DNA of 64,000 nt from Phycicoccus duodecadis (GTDB lineage: Bacteria; Actinomycetota; Actinomycetes; Actinomycetales; Dermatophilaceae). A program made the position numbers and the translations under genes. Location of the stretch: positions 620,001-684,000 of the forward strand of contig NZ_PJNE01000001.1 in assembly GCF_002846495.1 (NCBI RefSeq), read 5' to 3'. Shown here one piece after another: positions 7,990-15,884 of the stretch (position 1 is its first letter; each line of letters opens with the position of its first letter). The notes beneath the pieces are model-generated. The model was given only the letters and a program-made list of their open reading frames with translations, was not told where the DNA came from and did no database searches.

Positions 7990-8921
7990 GTGGTGACCAG
8001 AGGCCGCACCTGGGCCAGCAGCTTCTCGCCGATGCCGCTGACCTCGGCGAGCTCGTCGACACTGGTGAACCGGCCGTGCTCGGTGCGCCAGTCGACGATG
8101 CGCTGGGCGATGACCGGCCCGATGCCGGGCAGGGAGTCGAGGGCCGCGGCGTCGGCGGCGTTGAGCGACACGACCGCCCCTGCTCCCCCGGACCCGCCGC
8201 CTCCGCCCGCTCCCCCGCCCGCTCCACCCGTCACCGGACCGGCGGCCACGACCTCGCCCGGCCTCGGCACCCGGACCTGCTCGCCGTCGACCAGGACCCG
8301 GGCCAGGTTGAGCGCCCCCAGGTCTGCGGCGCGGGTGGCACCCCCGGCGGCCTCGACGGCATCGGCCACCCGCGAGCCCGGCGGCAGCCGGTACAGGCCG
8401 CCACGGACCACCTGACCCACGACGTGGACGACGACCACCGCCGCCCCGGACCCGCTGGGTGACGCGGACGGCGCAACGGACGGGCTCGGCGAGGCCGAGG
8501 CCGGCACCCCGACCGGGACGGCGCCGCGCTCGACCCCCGCGGCGCCGCTCCCCCCCACCGCCGGCGCGACGACGTCGCCGTCGTCGGAGCGGGCCCACGC
8601 CACGCGCAGCCCGAGCACCAGGACCGCCGCGAGCGTGACGAGCAGGACGCCCAGCACCGCCGCGCGGCCCGGCTGCCAGCGAGCACCGACCAGCGCCGCC
8701 GGGGCGCGCACCCAGGCCCGCGCACCACTCCCCCGGTGGCGCCCGGGGTCGTCGTCGAAAGCGTCGCCGTCGTCGCGAGCCCCGCCGTCGACGTCCCCGC
8801 GCGCCTCGCCCAGCCCGAGCACCTCGCGCGACGGCACCCAGCCACCCGCCCGGCGCCCGCCCGAGCGTAGGCGGGCGAGCGCGCGGGGGGACACCGGCTG
8901 GGGGGCGGGTCGACGACGCAT
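7986..8921 (-). CDS. comEA: ComEA DNA receptor, membrane-anchored, SLBB plus helix-hairpin-helix
   Basis: A 311-residue protein with one membrane helix at about residues 88-108 (VLGVLLVTLAAVLVLGL), an Ala/Ser/Pro linker, an SLBB domain (VVHVVGQVVRGGLYRLPPGS), a Gly-rich spacer, and a C-terminal double helix-hairpin-helix (LNAADAAALDSLPGIGPVIA). It binds incoming double-stranded DNA outside the membrane and hands it to ComEC, encoded immediately downstream with overlap. The ATG has a TAGCGT -10 hexamer six bases upstream, which suggests a leaderless mRNA. The cytoplasmic N-terminus (~85 residues) is charged and longer than in Bacillus ComEA. Confidence 0.94.
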   Translation of the reverse strand: MRRRPAPQPVSPRALARLRSGGRRAGGWVPSREVLGLGEARGDVDGGARDDGDAFDDDPGRHRGSGARAWVRAPAALVGARWQPGRAAVLGVLLVTLAAVLVLGLRVAWARSDDGDVVAPAVGGSGAAGVERGAVPVGVPASASPSPSVAPSASPSGSGAAVVVVHVVGQVVRGGLYRLPPGSRVADAVEAAGGATRAADLGALNLARVLVDGEQVRVPRPGEVVAAGPVTGGAGGGAGGGGGSGGAGAVVSLNAADAAALDSLPGIGPVIAQRIVDWRTEHGRFTSVDELAEVSGIGEKLLAQVRPLVTT

Positions 8922-8927
8922 GCCGCG

Positions 8928-8933
8928 ACGCTA
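8928..8933 (-). promoter_or_regulatory. -10 hexamer TAGCGT of comEA, leaderless arrangement
   Basis: TAGCGT on the minus strand lies six bases from the comEA ATG, which places transcription initiation at or next to the start codon. No convincing -35 was seen. Confidence 0.55.
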
Positions 8934-8972
8934 GGCAGCCCCGGGCCCGGCCGACCGACCCGAGCCCGCATC

Positions 8973-9010
8973 TGTGGACGGCGACCCCACCCCGAGCCGC
9001 CCTGTGGACA
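8973..9010. promoter_or_regulatory. Two DnaA-box-like TGTGGAC motifs upstream of comEA
   Basis: TGTGGACGG (8973) and TGTGGACAG (9003) are 30 bases apart. Read on the minus strand they are CCGTCCACA and CTGTCCACA, matching 7 and 8 of 9 positions of the actinobacterial DnaA box TTGTCCACA. They lie in the 95-bp gap between comEA and plsY. Binding is not shown; short GC-rich motifs can recur by chance. Confidence 0.3.
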
Positions 9011-9016
9011 GCCGCC

Positions 9017-9625
9017 TCAGCGCCGTCGGCGCCGCCACCACCATGCACGCACGTTGCGGTGGTGACGCGACAGCACCACGGCTGCCACCAGCACCAGCCA
9101 GCCGCCGACCCAGGCCGACACGAACGGCAGCAGCCCGACCACGCCCAGCACGCCGACGAGCAGCAGCCCCACCGTCGCCACGACCGAGGCCTCGCCCACG
9201 ACCCGCAGCACCGCGACGGCCACGGCGAACAGCACCAGCGCCCCCACCGCGACCAGCGGCTCGACGGCCAGGATCGCCCCGAGCGCACACGCCACCCCCT
9301 TGCCGCCGCGCCCCCGCAGGAACGGGCTGAAGGTGTGCCCCAGCACCACGGCCAGCCCCACCAGCAGCGCCGGCCCGACCCCGAACGCCCGCGCCACCAG
9401 CAGCGTCGGCAGGTAGGCCTTCAGCACGTCGAGCACCAGCACCAGCACGCCCCACCGCGGCCCGAGGACCCGCCCGGCGTTGGTGGCGCCCGGGTTGCCC
9501 GAGCCCGCCGTGCGCAGGTCGCGCCCCAGCGCCCGCGCCACCAGGGTCGCCGGGTTGACCGACCCGACGAGGAACGCGGCGACCACCAGCGCGGCCGTCC
9601 AGAGGACGAGGAGCAGGGCCCCCAT
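9017..9625 (-). CDS. plsY: Acyl-phosphate:glycerol-3-phosphate acyltransferase PlsY
   Basis: A 202-residue integral membrane protein with about five helices and the three PlsY loops: GSVNPATLVARALGRDLRTA with SGNPGATNAGR (motif 1), GHTFSPFLRGRGGKGVA (motif 2), and VGEASVVAT (motif 3). PlsY transfers acyl groups from acyl-phosphate to glycerol-3-phosphate, the first step of phospholipid synthesis. It starts five bases after degV ends, so the pair is an operon. The C-terminus is a short basic tail rich in Trp and Arg. Confidence 0.95.
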   Translation of the reverse strand: MGALLLVLWTAALVVAAFLVGSVNPATLVARALGRDLRTAGSGNPGATNAGRVLGPRWGVLVLVLDVLKAYLPTLLVARAFGVGPALLVGLAVVLGHTFSPFLRGRGGKGVACALGAILAVEPLVAVGALVLFAVAVAVLRVVGEASVVATVGLLLVGVLGVVGLLPFVSAWVGGWLVLVAAVVLSRHHRNVRAWWWRRRRR

Positions 9626-9630
9626 CGTGC

Positions 9631-10491
9631 TCAGCCGGCCACGCGCGGGACGACCGCGACGGCGAGGGTGCCCGGGCCGACGTGCGCCCCCACCACCGCC
9701 CCGAGCTCGACCACCCGCATCCCCGCGCCCGGCACCCGCTCGGCCAGCCGCTCGGCCAGCCGGGCCGCGCGCTCCGCCGAGTCGAGGTGGTGCACGGCCA
9801 GGTCGACTTCGCGCCCGGCGTCGACGGCCAGCTGGGCCGCCTCGGCCGCGAGGTCCTCGAGCCGGCCGATCGCGCGCGTCGCGGTGCGGACCCGCTCGAG
9901 CGGCACGATCTGCCCGTCGCGCAGGCCGAGGATGGGCTTGATGGCCAGCGCCGACCCGACTAGCGCCCCGGCCCGCCCGATGCGCCCGCCGCGGCGCAGG
10001 AACTCGAGGGTGTCGACGTAGAACACGACGGAGGCGCCGGCACAGGTCTCGCGCACCACCCGCGCCACCTCGTCCGCCGAGGCACCGGCTGCCGCCCGGC
10101 GCGCCCCCGCGAGCACGGCGTACCCCATCACCATCCCCAGAGCCCGGGAGTCGATGACCGTGACGGGTACCGGCGCCTGGGCGGCGGCGAGCTCGGCGCC
10201 CCCGAGCGTGCTCGACAGCTCGGCCGAGATGTGGACCGACACGACCGCGTCGGCTCCGGCCGCGGCCGCGGCCGCGTACGCGTCGAGGAACGCCTGCGGG
10301 GCCGGGCGGGAGGTCGACACCGGAGTGAAGGCCCGCAGCGCCGCGGCCACCTCGGACGGCCCGATGTCGACCCCCTCGCGGAACGCGCGACCGCCCACGA
10401 CCACGTGCAGCGGCACGACCCGCACGTCGAGGCCCTCGAGGAGCTCGGCCGGCAGGTAGGCCGTGGAGTCGGTGACGATCGCGGTGGCCAT
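9631..10491 (-). CDS. DegV family fatty-acid-binding protein
   Basis: A 286-residue DegV protein: N-terminal ATAIVTDSTAYLP, the second-domain segment TSRPAPQAFLDAY and the ligand loop SAELSSTL. DegV/FakB proteins bind a single fatty acid; FakB presents it to the kinase FakA, giving the acyl-phosphate used by PlsY, encoded next door. No FakA gene is in this window. The ATG is preceded at six bases by TAGCCT (10498-10503), a leaderless-type -10. Family assignment is firm; involvement with PlsY is inferred from adjacency. Confidence 0.92.
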   Translation of the reverse strand: MATAIVTDSTAYLPAELLEGLDVRVVPLHVVVGGRAFREGVDIGPSEVAAALRAFTPVSTSRPAPQAFLDAYAAAAAAGADAVVSVHISAELSSTLGGAELAAAQAPVPVTVIDSRALGMVMGYAVLAGARRAAAGASADEVARVVRETCAGASVVFYVDTLEFLRRGGRIGRAGALVGSALAIKPILGLRDGQIVPLERVRTATRAIGRLEDLAAEAAQLAVDAGREVDLAVHHLDSAERAARLAERLAERVPGAGMRVVELGAVVGAHVGPGTLAVAVVPRVAG

Positions 10492-10497
10492 GCCCGC

Positions 10498-10503
10498 AGG
10501 CTA
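10498..10503 (-). promoter_or_regulatory. -10 hexamer TAGCCT of degV-plsY, leaderless arrangement
   Basis: TAGCCT on the minus strand ends six bases before the degV ATG. This is the same spacing as at comEA and a dozen other starts here. Confidence 0.55.
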
Positions 10504-10529
10504 GTGGGCCGGGGCGACGGGCCCGCGCG

Positions 10530-11141
10530 TCAGGAGACGGCGGTGGGGACGCCGCCGACGCACCGGAGGGTGAGCTCGACCTCGCCGTCGCCATCGGACG
10601 TCTCGGACGGCGCGGCGGCCGTCGCCCGTTCCCCGTCGTCACGGGTGAAGTGGACCTTGAGGCTCTCGCCGTCCAGCTCGTCCTCGAAGCGCCATCCGTC
10701 GCGGACGGTGATCGACCGGCGCCGGATCACCGAACCCGTGCACGTCGCGACCACCGTGCCGCCGGCGGTGGTGAAGGACGCAGTGTGCGTCGCGGGGGAC
10801 GGGGCGGCCCCGGCGGGGGGCCGCGAGGAGGGCGCGGGGCGCGGCGCCGGACGCGTGGCGGGGGGTCCGCCGGCCTCGGTGGCGTCGGGGTGGGGGGACG
10901 TGGACGGGCGGGGGGCCGGGCTCGTCGGGACGTCGCGGCTGGCCGGCGGGCGGGTGGCGGCCGGGGACGTGGTGGAGGCCGCGGGGTCGACCACCACGGT
11001 GCGCAGCGCCGACACCTGGCCCACGTCGCGGCCCGCCGCGGAGACGACGACGAAGGTCGCCCCGCCCACGACGAGCACCGTGGCGAGCCACGCGGCCACC
11101 ATCGCCAGCACCTTGCCGCGCGCCGGGTCCATGCGCGTCAC
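10530..11141 (-). CDS. Hypothetical membrane-anchored protein with Pro/Ser/Thr-rich linker
   Basis: Not recognised. 203 residues: one N-terminal membrane helix at ~14-36 (MVAAWLATVLVVGGATFVVV), then a Pro/Ala/Thr-rich spacer of about 70 residues, then a small predicted beta-rich extracellular domain with two cysteines (VVATCTGS and LTLRCVGG) that could form a disulfide. The GTG start has AGGA upstream; an ATG three codons in is possible. It is divergent from the adjacent two-component pair with only 26 bases between starts, so it may be a target or accessory of that system. Confidence 0.6.
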   Translation of the reverse strand: MTRMDPARGKVLAMVAAWLATVLVVGGATFVVVSAAGRDVGQVSALRTVVVDPAASTTSPAATRPPASRDVPTSPAPRPSTSPHPDATEAGGPPATRPAPRPAPSSRPPAGAAPSPATHTASFTTAGGTVVATCTGSVIRRRSITVRDGWRFEDELDGESLKVHFTRDDGERATAAAPSETSDGDGEVELTLRCVGGVPTAVS

Positions 11142-11154
11142 CCCGTTCCTGCTC

Positions 11155-11160
11155 TACGGT
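11155..11160 (+). promoter_or_regulatory. -10 hexamer TACGGT of the OmpR-type regulator gene
   Basis: TACGGT followed by 7 bases and then GTG. With no Shine-Dalgarno in sight, this argues for a leaderless start at 11168, not the in-frame GTG at 11159. Confidence 0.5.
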
Positions 11161-11167
11161 GCCCACT

Positions 11168-11866
11168 GTGGCACACGTGCTCGTCATCGAGGACGACCCG
11201 GCGATCCGGTCGGCCCTCGTGCGCTCGCTCACCGACCGTGGCCACGCGGTGACCAGCTCGCGGGCGGGGCTCGACGGGCTCCAGCTGGCTCTCGGCACCC
11301 AGCCCGACGTCGTCCTGCTCGACCTCGGCCTGCCCGACCTCGACGGCCACAGCCTCCTCAGCATGCTGCGGGCCGTCCGCACCACCCCCGTCATCGTGGT
11401 GACCGCCCGCGACGACGACCCCTCGGTCGTGCGCGCCCTCGACGCCGGCGCCGACGACTACGTGGTGAAACCGTTCACGATGAACCAGCTGGAGGCTCGG
11501 ATGCGGGCGGTCCTGCGCCGGGTCGGCGACGACGGCGCCCCCGCGACCCTCGAGGTGGGCGAGCTGGTGCTGGACCCGGCGAGCCGGTCGGCCACCCTGC
11601 GCGGCACCGCGCTGGACCTCTCGCGCCGCGAGTTCGACCTGCTCGTCTACCTCGCCCAGCACGTCGGGGAGGTCGTGAGCAAGCGCGACGTGCTCGCCGA
11701 CGTGTGGAACCAGCCGTACGGCGGGGGCGAGCGCACCGTCGACGTCCACCTGTCGTGGCTGCGCCGCAAGCTGGGCGAGAGCGCGGCTCACCCGGTGTAC
11801 CTGCACAGCGTGCGGGGCGTCGGGGTGCGGCTCGCCCCGCCCAGCGCACCGGACCCCGCGGGATGA
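11168..11866 (+). CDS. OmpR/PhoB-type response regulator
   Basis: A 232-residue regulator. The receiver domain has IEDD, the phospho-acceptor aspartate at about 52 (VVLLDLGLPDLDG), the Thr/Ala switch VVTARDD and the lysine in DDYVVKPF. The C-terminal winged helix (LSRREFDLLVYLAQ through VDVHLSWLRRKL) binds DNA. It overlaps the histidine kinase gene by four bases. The GTG at 11168 is preferred because TACGGT lies seven bases before it. Likely targets are the divergent membrane protein or the redox operon downstream; neither is proven. Confidence 0.93.
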   Translation: MAHVLVIEDDPAIRSALVRSLTDRGHAVTSSRAGLDGLQLALGTQPDVVLLDLGLPDLDGHSLLSMLRAVRTTPVIVVTARDDDPSVVRALDAGADDYVVKPFTMNQLEARMRAVLRRVGDDGAPATLEVGELVLDPASRSATLRGTALDLSRREFDLLVYLAQHVGEVVSKRDVLADVWNQPYGGGERTVDVHLSWLRRKLGESAAHPVYLHSVRGVGVRLAPPSAPDPAG

Positions 11867-13179
11867 CCCGCCGCATCGCCTGGCTCGTCGCCGCGACGAC
11901 CTCGGCGGTCGTGGTCGCGTTCGTGGTGCCGCTCTGCTTCCTCGTCGCGAACCTGGCGAGCGACCGGGCCTCCACCCGGGCCCGTGAGCAGGCCCAGAGC
12001 GTGGCCCGCTTCGTCGCCACCCTGACCGACCGCGCGACGCTCGACCGCACGGTGGCCGACCTGTCGGCCCAGGGCCCCCGCGTGGTCGTCGTGGCACCCG
12101 ACGGCACCCTGCTCGGGGGTGACCGGACGCTGCCCGCCACGACCTGGGCGGCCGTCATCCGGGCGCGCACCGCGCAGCAGGCGTTCACCAGCCCACGCGA
12201 CGGCGGCCTGGACGCCCTGGTGCCGGTGTCCACCGACGAGGGCCTCGACGTGGTGGTGGCGGATGTCAGCACGGACGACCTGCGGGCCGGCGTGCCGGCT
12301 GCCTGGCTGACCATCGGCACCCTCGGCCTGCTCCTGGTGGCCGCGTCGGTGGGGGCCGCCTGGCGCCTCGGCCGGCGCGTCACCGTCCCGGTCACGGACC
12401 TGGCGGCGGTCGCGCACCGGCTGCGCGAGGGCGACGACACGGCGCGCGCGGTGCCCGGCGGCCCTCCCGAGACGGCCGAGCTCGGCCGGGCCCTCAACGC
12501 GCTGGCCGACCGCATCCACGGCCTCGTGGCCGCCGAGCGGGAGAACGTGGCCGACCTGGGACACCGCCTGCGGACCCCGGTGACCGCACTGCGTCTCGAC
12601 ACCGACCTGGTCGCCGACGCCGAGGTCGCCCAGCGGCTGCGCGAGCACGTCGACCACCTGCAGCGCAGCATCGACGAGGTGGTGCGCGAGGCCAGACACT
12701 CGGTGCGCTCGGACCTCATCGCGCCCACCCGCCCGCATCCGGTGGTCCGCGACCGGGTGGCGTTCTGGGCTCCCCTGGCCGAGGACCAGGGGCGTCGCCT
12801 CCGGTGGCACGGCGACGAGCACGCACCACCGGTCCGGCTGCACGACGAGGCCCTGCGCGAGGTGGTCGACACCCTGCTCGACAACGTCTTCGCGCACACC
12901 CCCGAAGGCGCCGAGGCCCGGGTGAGCGTGCGGGCGCACCCGCGCCACGGCGGCCGGTCGCGGCCCGCGACCGAGGTGGACGTGGTCGTCGAGGACGCGG
13001 GGCCGGGGATGGCGCGACCGTGGGGCGGGCGCGGCGACAGCGCCGCCGGGTCGACCGGGCTCGGCCTGGCCATCGTGCACCGGCTGGCAGCGGCGGCCGG
13101 CGGCACGGTGGTCCTGGGCGTGAGCGACCTCGGGGGGCTGCGGGTCACGGTGACCCTGCCGGCCGCCGACGGGGGCTGA
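11863..13179 (+). CDS. Sensor histidine kinase (HAMP, HisKA, HATPase_c)
   Basis: A 438-residue membrane kinase: first helix ~5-30, an extracytoplasmic sensor of about 110 residues, second helix ~146-166, HAMP domain, the phospho-accepting histidine in LGHRLRTPVTALRLD (near residue 230), then the ATPase with LDNVFAHT (N box), VEDAGPGM (G1) and GSTGLGLAIVHRLA (G2). The ATG overlaps the regulator stop (ATGA at 11863-11866), so kinase and regulator form one pair. The stimulus is unknown. Location before an electron-transfer operon hints at redox or envelope sensing, which is inference only. Confidence 0.94.
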   Translation: MTRRIAWLVAATTSAVVVAFVVPLCFLVANLASDRASTRAREQAQSVARFVATLTDRATLDRTVADLSAQGPRVVVVAPDGTLLGGDRTLPATTWAAVIRARTAQQAFTSPRDGGLDALVPVSTDEGLDVVVADVSTDDLRAGVPAAWLTIGTLGLLLVAASVGAAWRLGRRVTVPVTDLAAVAHRLREGDDTARAVPGGPPETAELGRALNALADRIHGLVAAERENVADLGHRLRTPVTALRLDTDLVADAEVAQRLREHVDHLQRSIDEVVREARHSVRSDLIAPTRPHPVVRDRVAFWAPLAEDQGRRLRWHGDEHAPPVRLHDEALREVVDTLLDNVFAHTPEGAEARVSVRAHPRHGGRSRPATEVDVVVEDAGPGMARPWGGRGDSAAGSTGLGLAIVHRLAAAAGGTVVLGVSDLGGLRVTVTLPAADGG

Positions 13180-13204
13180 CCCGCGCGCCGACCGGGGACG
13201 CACC

Positions 13205-13633
13205 TCAGTCGTCGTGCTCGTCGCCGGGCTCAGGGGTCTCGGCCGGCTCGCTCTCGTGGTCGTCGGCGTGGTCCTCGCCGTCGCTCTCGGCGGGCTCGGT
13301 GGCCTCGGCGGCGTGGTCGTCACCCTGCGCCGCGGGGGCCGGGGCGGTCACGTGCGTCGGACGGGCCGGGCGGACCGGAGCGGCAGGCGCGACAGGGGCC
13401 GGCACGGTGACCGTGGGGCCGGGGACATTCGTGACGCAGGCGCCGCGTACCAGGACCGCCGGCGCCTCACAGTCCTCGACCTCGACGACCGTCGGGGTCG
13501 GGACGGGGGCGAAGGTCGGGGCCACGCGGGCGGTGGCGGCCAGCTGGTCGGAGGGGGCGTTGGCGGCGTACACGCCGGTGGCCAGGAGGCCGCCGATGAG
13601 CGTGCCGGCGGCGACGGTCGAGGTCAGGGACAC
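13205..13633 (-). CDS. Hypothetical secreted protein with acidic Glu/Asp/His tail
   Basis: Not recognised. 142 residues with a signal-peptide-like start (TLIGGLLATGVYAANA), a Thr/Val/Pro middle holding two cysteines (EVEDCEAP and RGACVTN) that may form a disulfide, and a C-terminal ~45-residue tail rich in Asp, Glu and His that could bind metal. The GTG start has GGAGG seven bases upstream, but that Shine-Dalgarno lies in an inverted repeat (13633-13646). It is divergent from another small exported protein gene (13868) and convergent with the kinase gene. Confidence 0.6.
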   Translation of the reverse strand: MSLTSTVAAGTLIGGLLATGVYAANAPSDQLAATARVAPTFAPVPTPTVVEVEDCEAPAVLVRGACVTNVPGPTVTVPAPVAPAAPVRPARPTHVTAPAPAAQGDDHAAEATEPAESDGEDHADDHESEPAETPEPGDEHDD

Positions 13634-13646
13634 GGAGGAACCTCCG
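13633..13646 (-). promoter_or_regulatory. Inverted repeat covering the Shine-Dalgarno of the 13205-13633 gene
   Basis: CGGAGG-AA-CCTCCG: on the transcript the GGAGG ribosome-binding site could pair with the adjacent CCTCC up to the start codon. The two-base loop is too tight for a perfect hairpin, so the inner pairs would open. It might damp translation. The remaining 13647-13867 gap must hold divergent promoters, but I cannot place them convincingly. Confidence 0.3.
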
Positions 13647-13867
13647 GACAGGAGAGATGCAGGGGCCACCAGGATGGCGGACCGGAGGTCAAGCGGGTGT
13701 GTGGTTCGCGATAAGAGGGTGTAAAAGGGCGGTCCCGGATTGCACGGGAAACCCGGCGCGAGCGCATGAGGTTCCCTTAACATCCCGATGACGCGCTCTT
13801 GCGGTGGGTCAGGGGACCGTGGGGAGTGCGAGATTCCCTGACTCGCTGTGCTCCCTGGAGGCCTTCG

Positions 13868-14326
13868 GTGATCCCCCTGCTCAGCCGAGGACAACGCGAC
13901 CGGTCGCGCGTCCTTCTCACGGTGTTCAGCGGCACGCTCGCAGCGACGGCGGTGGCGGCGACCGGTGCTGCCACCGCCGCCGTAGCGACCGAGACCGCGC
14001 ACCAGCAGAACGAGAAGGCTCGCGCCCAGGCCGCCGCGGCGACCAAGGCCGCCCGCGCCTACCACGAGCAGCTCGTCGCGTGGGCCGCCGCGCACCCGGT
14101 GGTCGTCACGAAGCACCGGCCGACGCGGACCGTCGTGGGACGGCCCGTCATCGTGCGGGCGTCGGGAGCCGGCGCGGCCCGCGTCGGGGGCGGTTCGTCC
14201 TTCACCGGCGGCGCCACCGTGGCCCGCGCCTCCGGCGGGTCCCGGTCGAGCGCTCCGGCGCCGGCCGCGGCGTCCGCCCCGGCCCCCCCGCCGCCCCCGC
14301 CGCCCGTGACGAGCACCGGGTCGTGA
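13868..14326 (+). CDS. Hypothetical exported Ala/Pro-rich protein, first gene of the redox operon
   Basis: Not recognised. 152 residues: an N-terminal hydrophobic segment (~16-45), a short Ala/Lys/Gln-rich helical stretch, a Gly/Ser/Ala-rich region and a poly-Pro C-terminus. The GTG start has GGAGG at good spacing. The stop overlaps the apbE start (GTGA), so it is translated with apbE. It occupies the place where ApbE operons usually encode the FMN-binding target, but I see no FMN_bind domain; the closest string is FTGGAT, which departs from the usual SGAT/TGAT target motif. It could be an unusual acceptor or a structural partner. Confidence 0.65.
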   Translation: MIPLLSRGQRDRSRVLLTVFSGTLAATAVAATGAATAAVATETAHQQNEKARAQAAAATKAARAYHEQLVAWAAAHPVVVTKHRPTRTVVGRPVIVRASGAGAARVGGGSSFTGGATVARASGGSRSSAPAPAAASAPAPPPPPPPVTSTGS

Positions 14327-15294
14327 CCTCGGTGGCCCCGGCTCCCGGGGTCCGGCTCGACCCCCGGCACGGTGCCGCCTCCTGGCACGCCCTGGGCACC
14401 TACGTCGAGCTGAGGACGAGCAGCGCCGCGCTGGACGCGGCGGCCCGGCTCGTGGTGGACGTCCTCGACGAGGTGGACGCCGCGTGCAGCCGGTTCCGTC
14501 CCGACAGCGACCTGTCGGTGGCCAACGCCCGTCCCGGCCGTCCAGTGGCCGTCTCGCCGGTGCTCGTCGGTGCGGTGCGCGTCGCACTCGAGGCCGCCGT
14601 CGAGACGTCGGGGCTCGTCGACCCCACCCTCGGCGAGGTCCTGCGGGGCGCCGGCTACGACCGCACCTTCACCCTCGTCCCGAGCGACGACCCGTCCCCC
14701 GCGGCCCTGCCGGGGGCCCGCGGCTCCTGGCGCGACGTCGTCGTCGACGACGCCGCGCTGTGTGTCCCCGTCGGGGCTGCCCTGGACCTCGGCGCCACCG
14801 GCAAGGCGTACGCCGCGGACCTCGCCGCGCTCACCGTGGTCGAGGAGCTCGGCGTCGACGTCCTGGTCAACGTCGGCGGCGACCTCAGGGTCGCGGGCCC
14901 GGACCCGCAGGCCCCGACGCGCTACCCCGTCGTCGTCGGGCACAGCCGCGAGGACCTGCCGGGCGGCGGGGCGAGCACCACCGTCGTCGTCGCGGACGGC
15001 GGGCTCGCGACCTCGAGCGTGTCCGCCCGGCGCTGGCGTCGCGGCGGCCGGCAGTGGCACCACCTCGTCGACCCGCGCACCGGCGGCCCCGCCGACGGCC
15101 CCTGGCGCACCGTGACGGCCCTCGGCCACAGCGCGGTGGCCGCCAACACGGCCAGCACCGTGGCGGTCGTGCTGGGGACGGATGCCGTGCCGTGGCTGAC
15201 CGCCCGGGGCGTGGCCGCCCGGCTGGTCGCGCACGACGGCACCGTGACCCGTACGCCCGCCTGGGCCGCCGCCGGCCTCGAGGAGGACCGATGA
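14323..15294 (+). CDS. apbE: FAD:protein FMN transferase ApbE
   Basis: A 323-residue ApbE-family enzyme: FRPDSDLSVAN near the start of the fold, the nucleotide-binding LDLGATGKAYAAD, VLVNVGGDLRVAGP, and the metal/FAD segment HHLVDPRTGGPA followed by TVTALGHSAVAANTAS. ApbE moves FMN from FAD onto a Thr/Ser of extracytoplasmic redox proteins. No lipobox or clear signal peptide is visible at the chosen start, so export is uncertain. It sits between a small exported protein and a ferric-reductase-like membrane gene with overlapping starts and stops, in a four-gene electron-transfer operon. Confidence 0.9.
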   Translation: MTSVAPAPGVRLDPRHGAASWHALGTYVELRTSSAALDAAARLVVDVLDEVDAACSRFRPDSDLSVANARPGRPVAVSPVLVGAVRVALEAAVETSGLVDPTLGEVLRGAGYDRTFTLVPSDDPSPAALPGARGSWRDVVVDDAALCVPVGAALDLGATGKAYAADLAALTVVEELGVDVLVNVGGDLRVAGPDPQAPTRYPVVVGHSREDLPGGGASTTVVVADGGLATSSVSARRWRRGGRQWHHLVDPRTGGPADGPWRTVTALGHSAVAANTASTVAVVLGTDAVPWLTARGVAARLVAHDGTVTRTPAWAAAGLEEDR

Positions 15295-15884
15295 CCTCGC
15301 CGCTGCTCTGGTACCTCAACCGTGGCACGGGCATCGTGCTCGTCGCCGTGTTCAGCCTGACCGTGGTCCTCGGCGTCCTGGCCACGGGCCGCGCCGTCAG
15401 CCCCTGGTGGCCGCGCTTCGTGACCCAGGGGCTGCACCGCGCGCTCTCCGCGGTCTCGGTGCTGCTGCTGCTCGCCCACGCGCTCATCGCCGTCGTCGAC
15501 GAGTACGTCGACATCCGGTGGTGGCAGGCGCTGGTGCCCTTCGGGTCGTCCTACCGCCCGCTGTGGCTCGGCCTGGGCACCGCCGCGCTCGACCTGACGG
15601 CGGTCGTGGTCGCGACCTCGCTCGCCCGCTCCCGGCTCCCCCACCGCCTCTGGTTCCTGGTGCACCTCACCACGTACCTCGCCTGGGGTCTGGGCCTGCT
15701 GCACGGGTTCATGATCGGCACCGACGCGCACCTGGGCTGGTCGGTGGCGGTCACGGCGGCCTGCGTCGGCCTGGTCGCCCTCCTGGGGGCCGCCCGCGTC
15801 GTCGCGGTCCTGCGGGCGCGGGGCCGCTCCCGGGCGCCCTCCCGGACGCCGGCCCCCCGGTCCGGCGAGCCGGCCTCCCGATGA
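15291..15884 (+). CDS. Ferric reductase-like transmembrane protein (b-type haem candidate)
   Basis: A 197-residue protein with about five membrane helices. Histidines placed in helices (QGLHRALSAVSVLLLLAHAL; LVHLTTYLAWGLGLLHGFMI) match the paired bis-histidyl haem ligands of ferric-reductase-like domain proteins, which move electrons across the membrane. The ATG overlaps the apbE stop (ATGA) and the stop overlaps the next ATG. Inference: it passes electrons between the NuoF-like/ferredoxin side and an extracytoplasmic flavoprotein made by ApbE. The C-terminal 25 residues are a basic Pro-rich tail. Confidence 0.82.
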   Translation: MTSPLLWYLNRGTGIVLVAVFSLTVVLGVLATGRAVSPWWPRFVTQGLHRALSAVSVLLLLAHALIAVVDEYVDIRWWQALVPFGSSYRPLWLGLGTAALDLTAVVVATSLARSRLPHRLWFLVHLTTYLAWGLGLLHGFMIGTDAHLGWSVAVTAACVGLVALLGAARVVAVLRARGRSRAPSRTPAPRSGEPASR

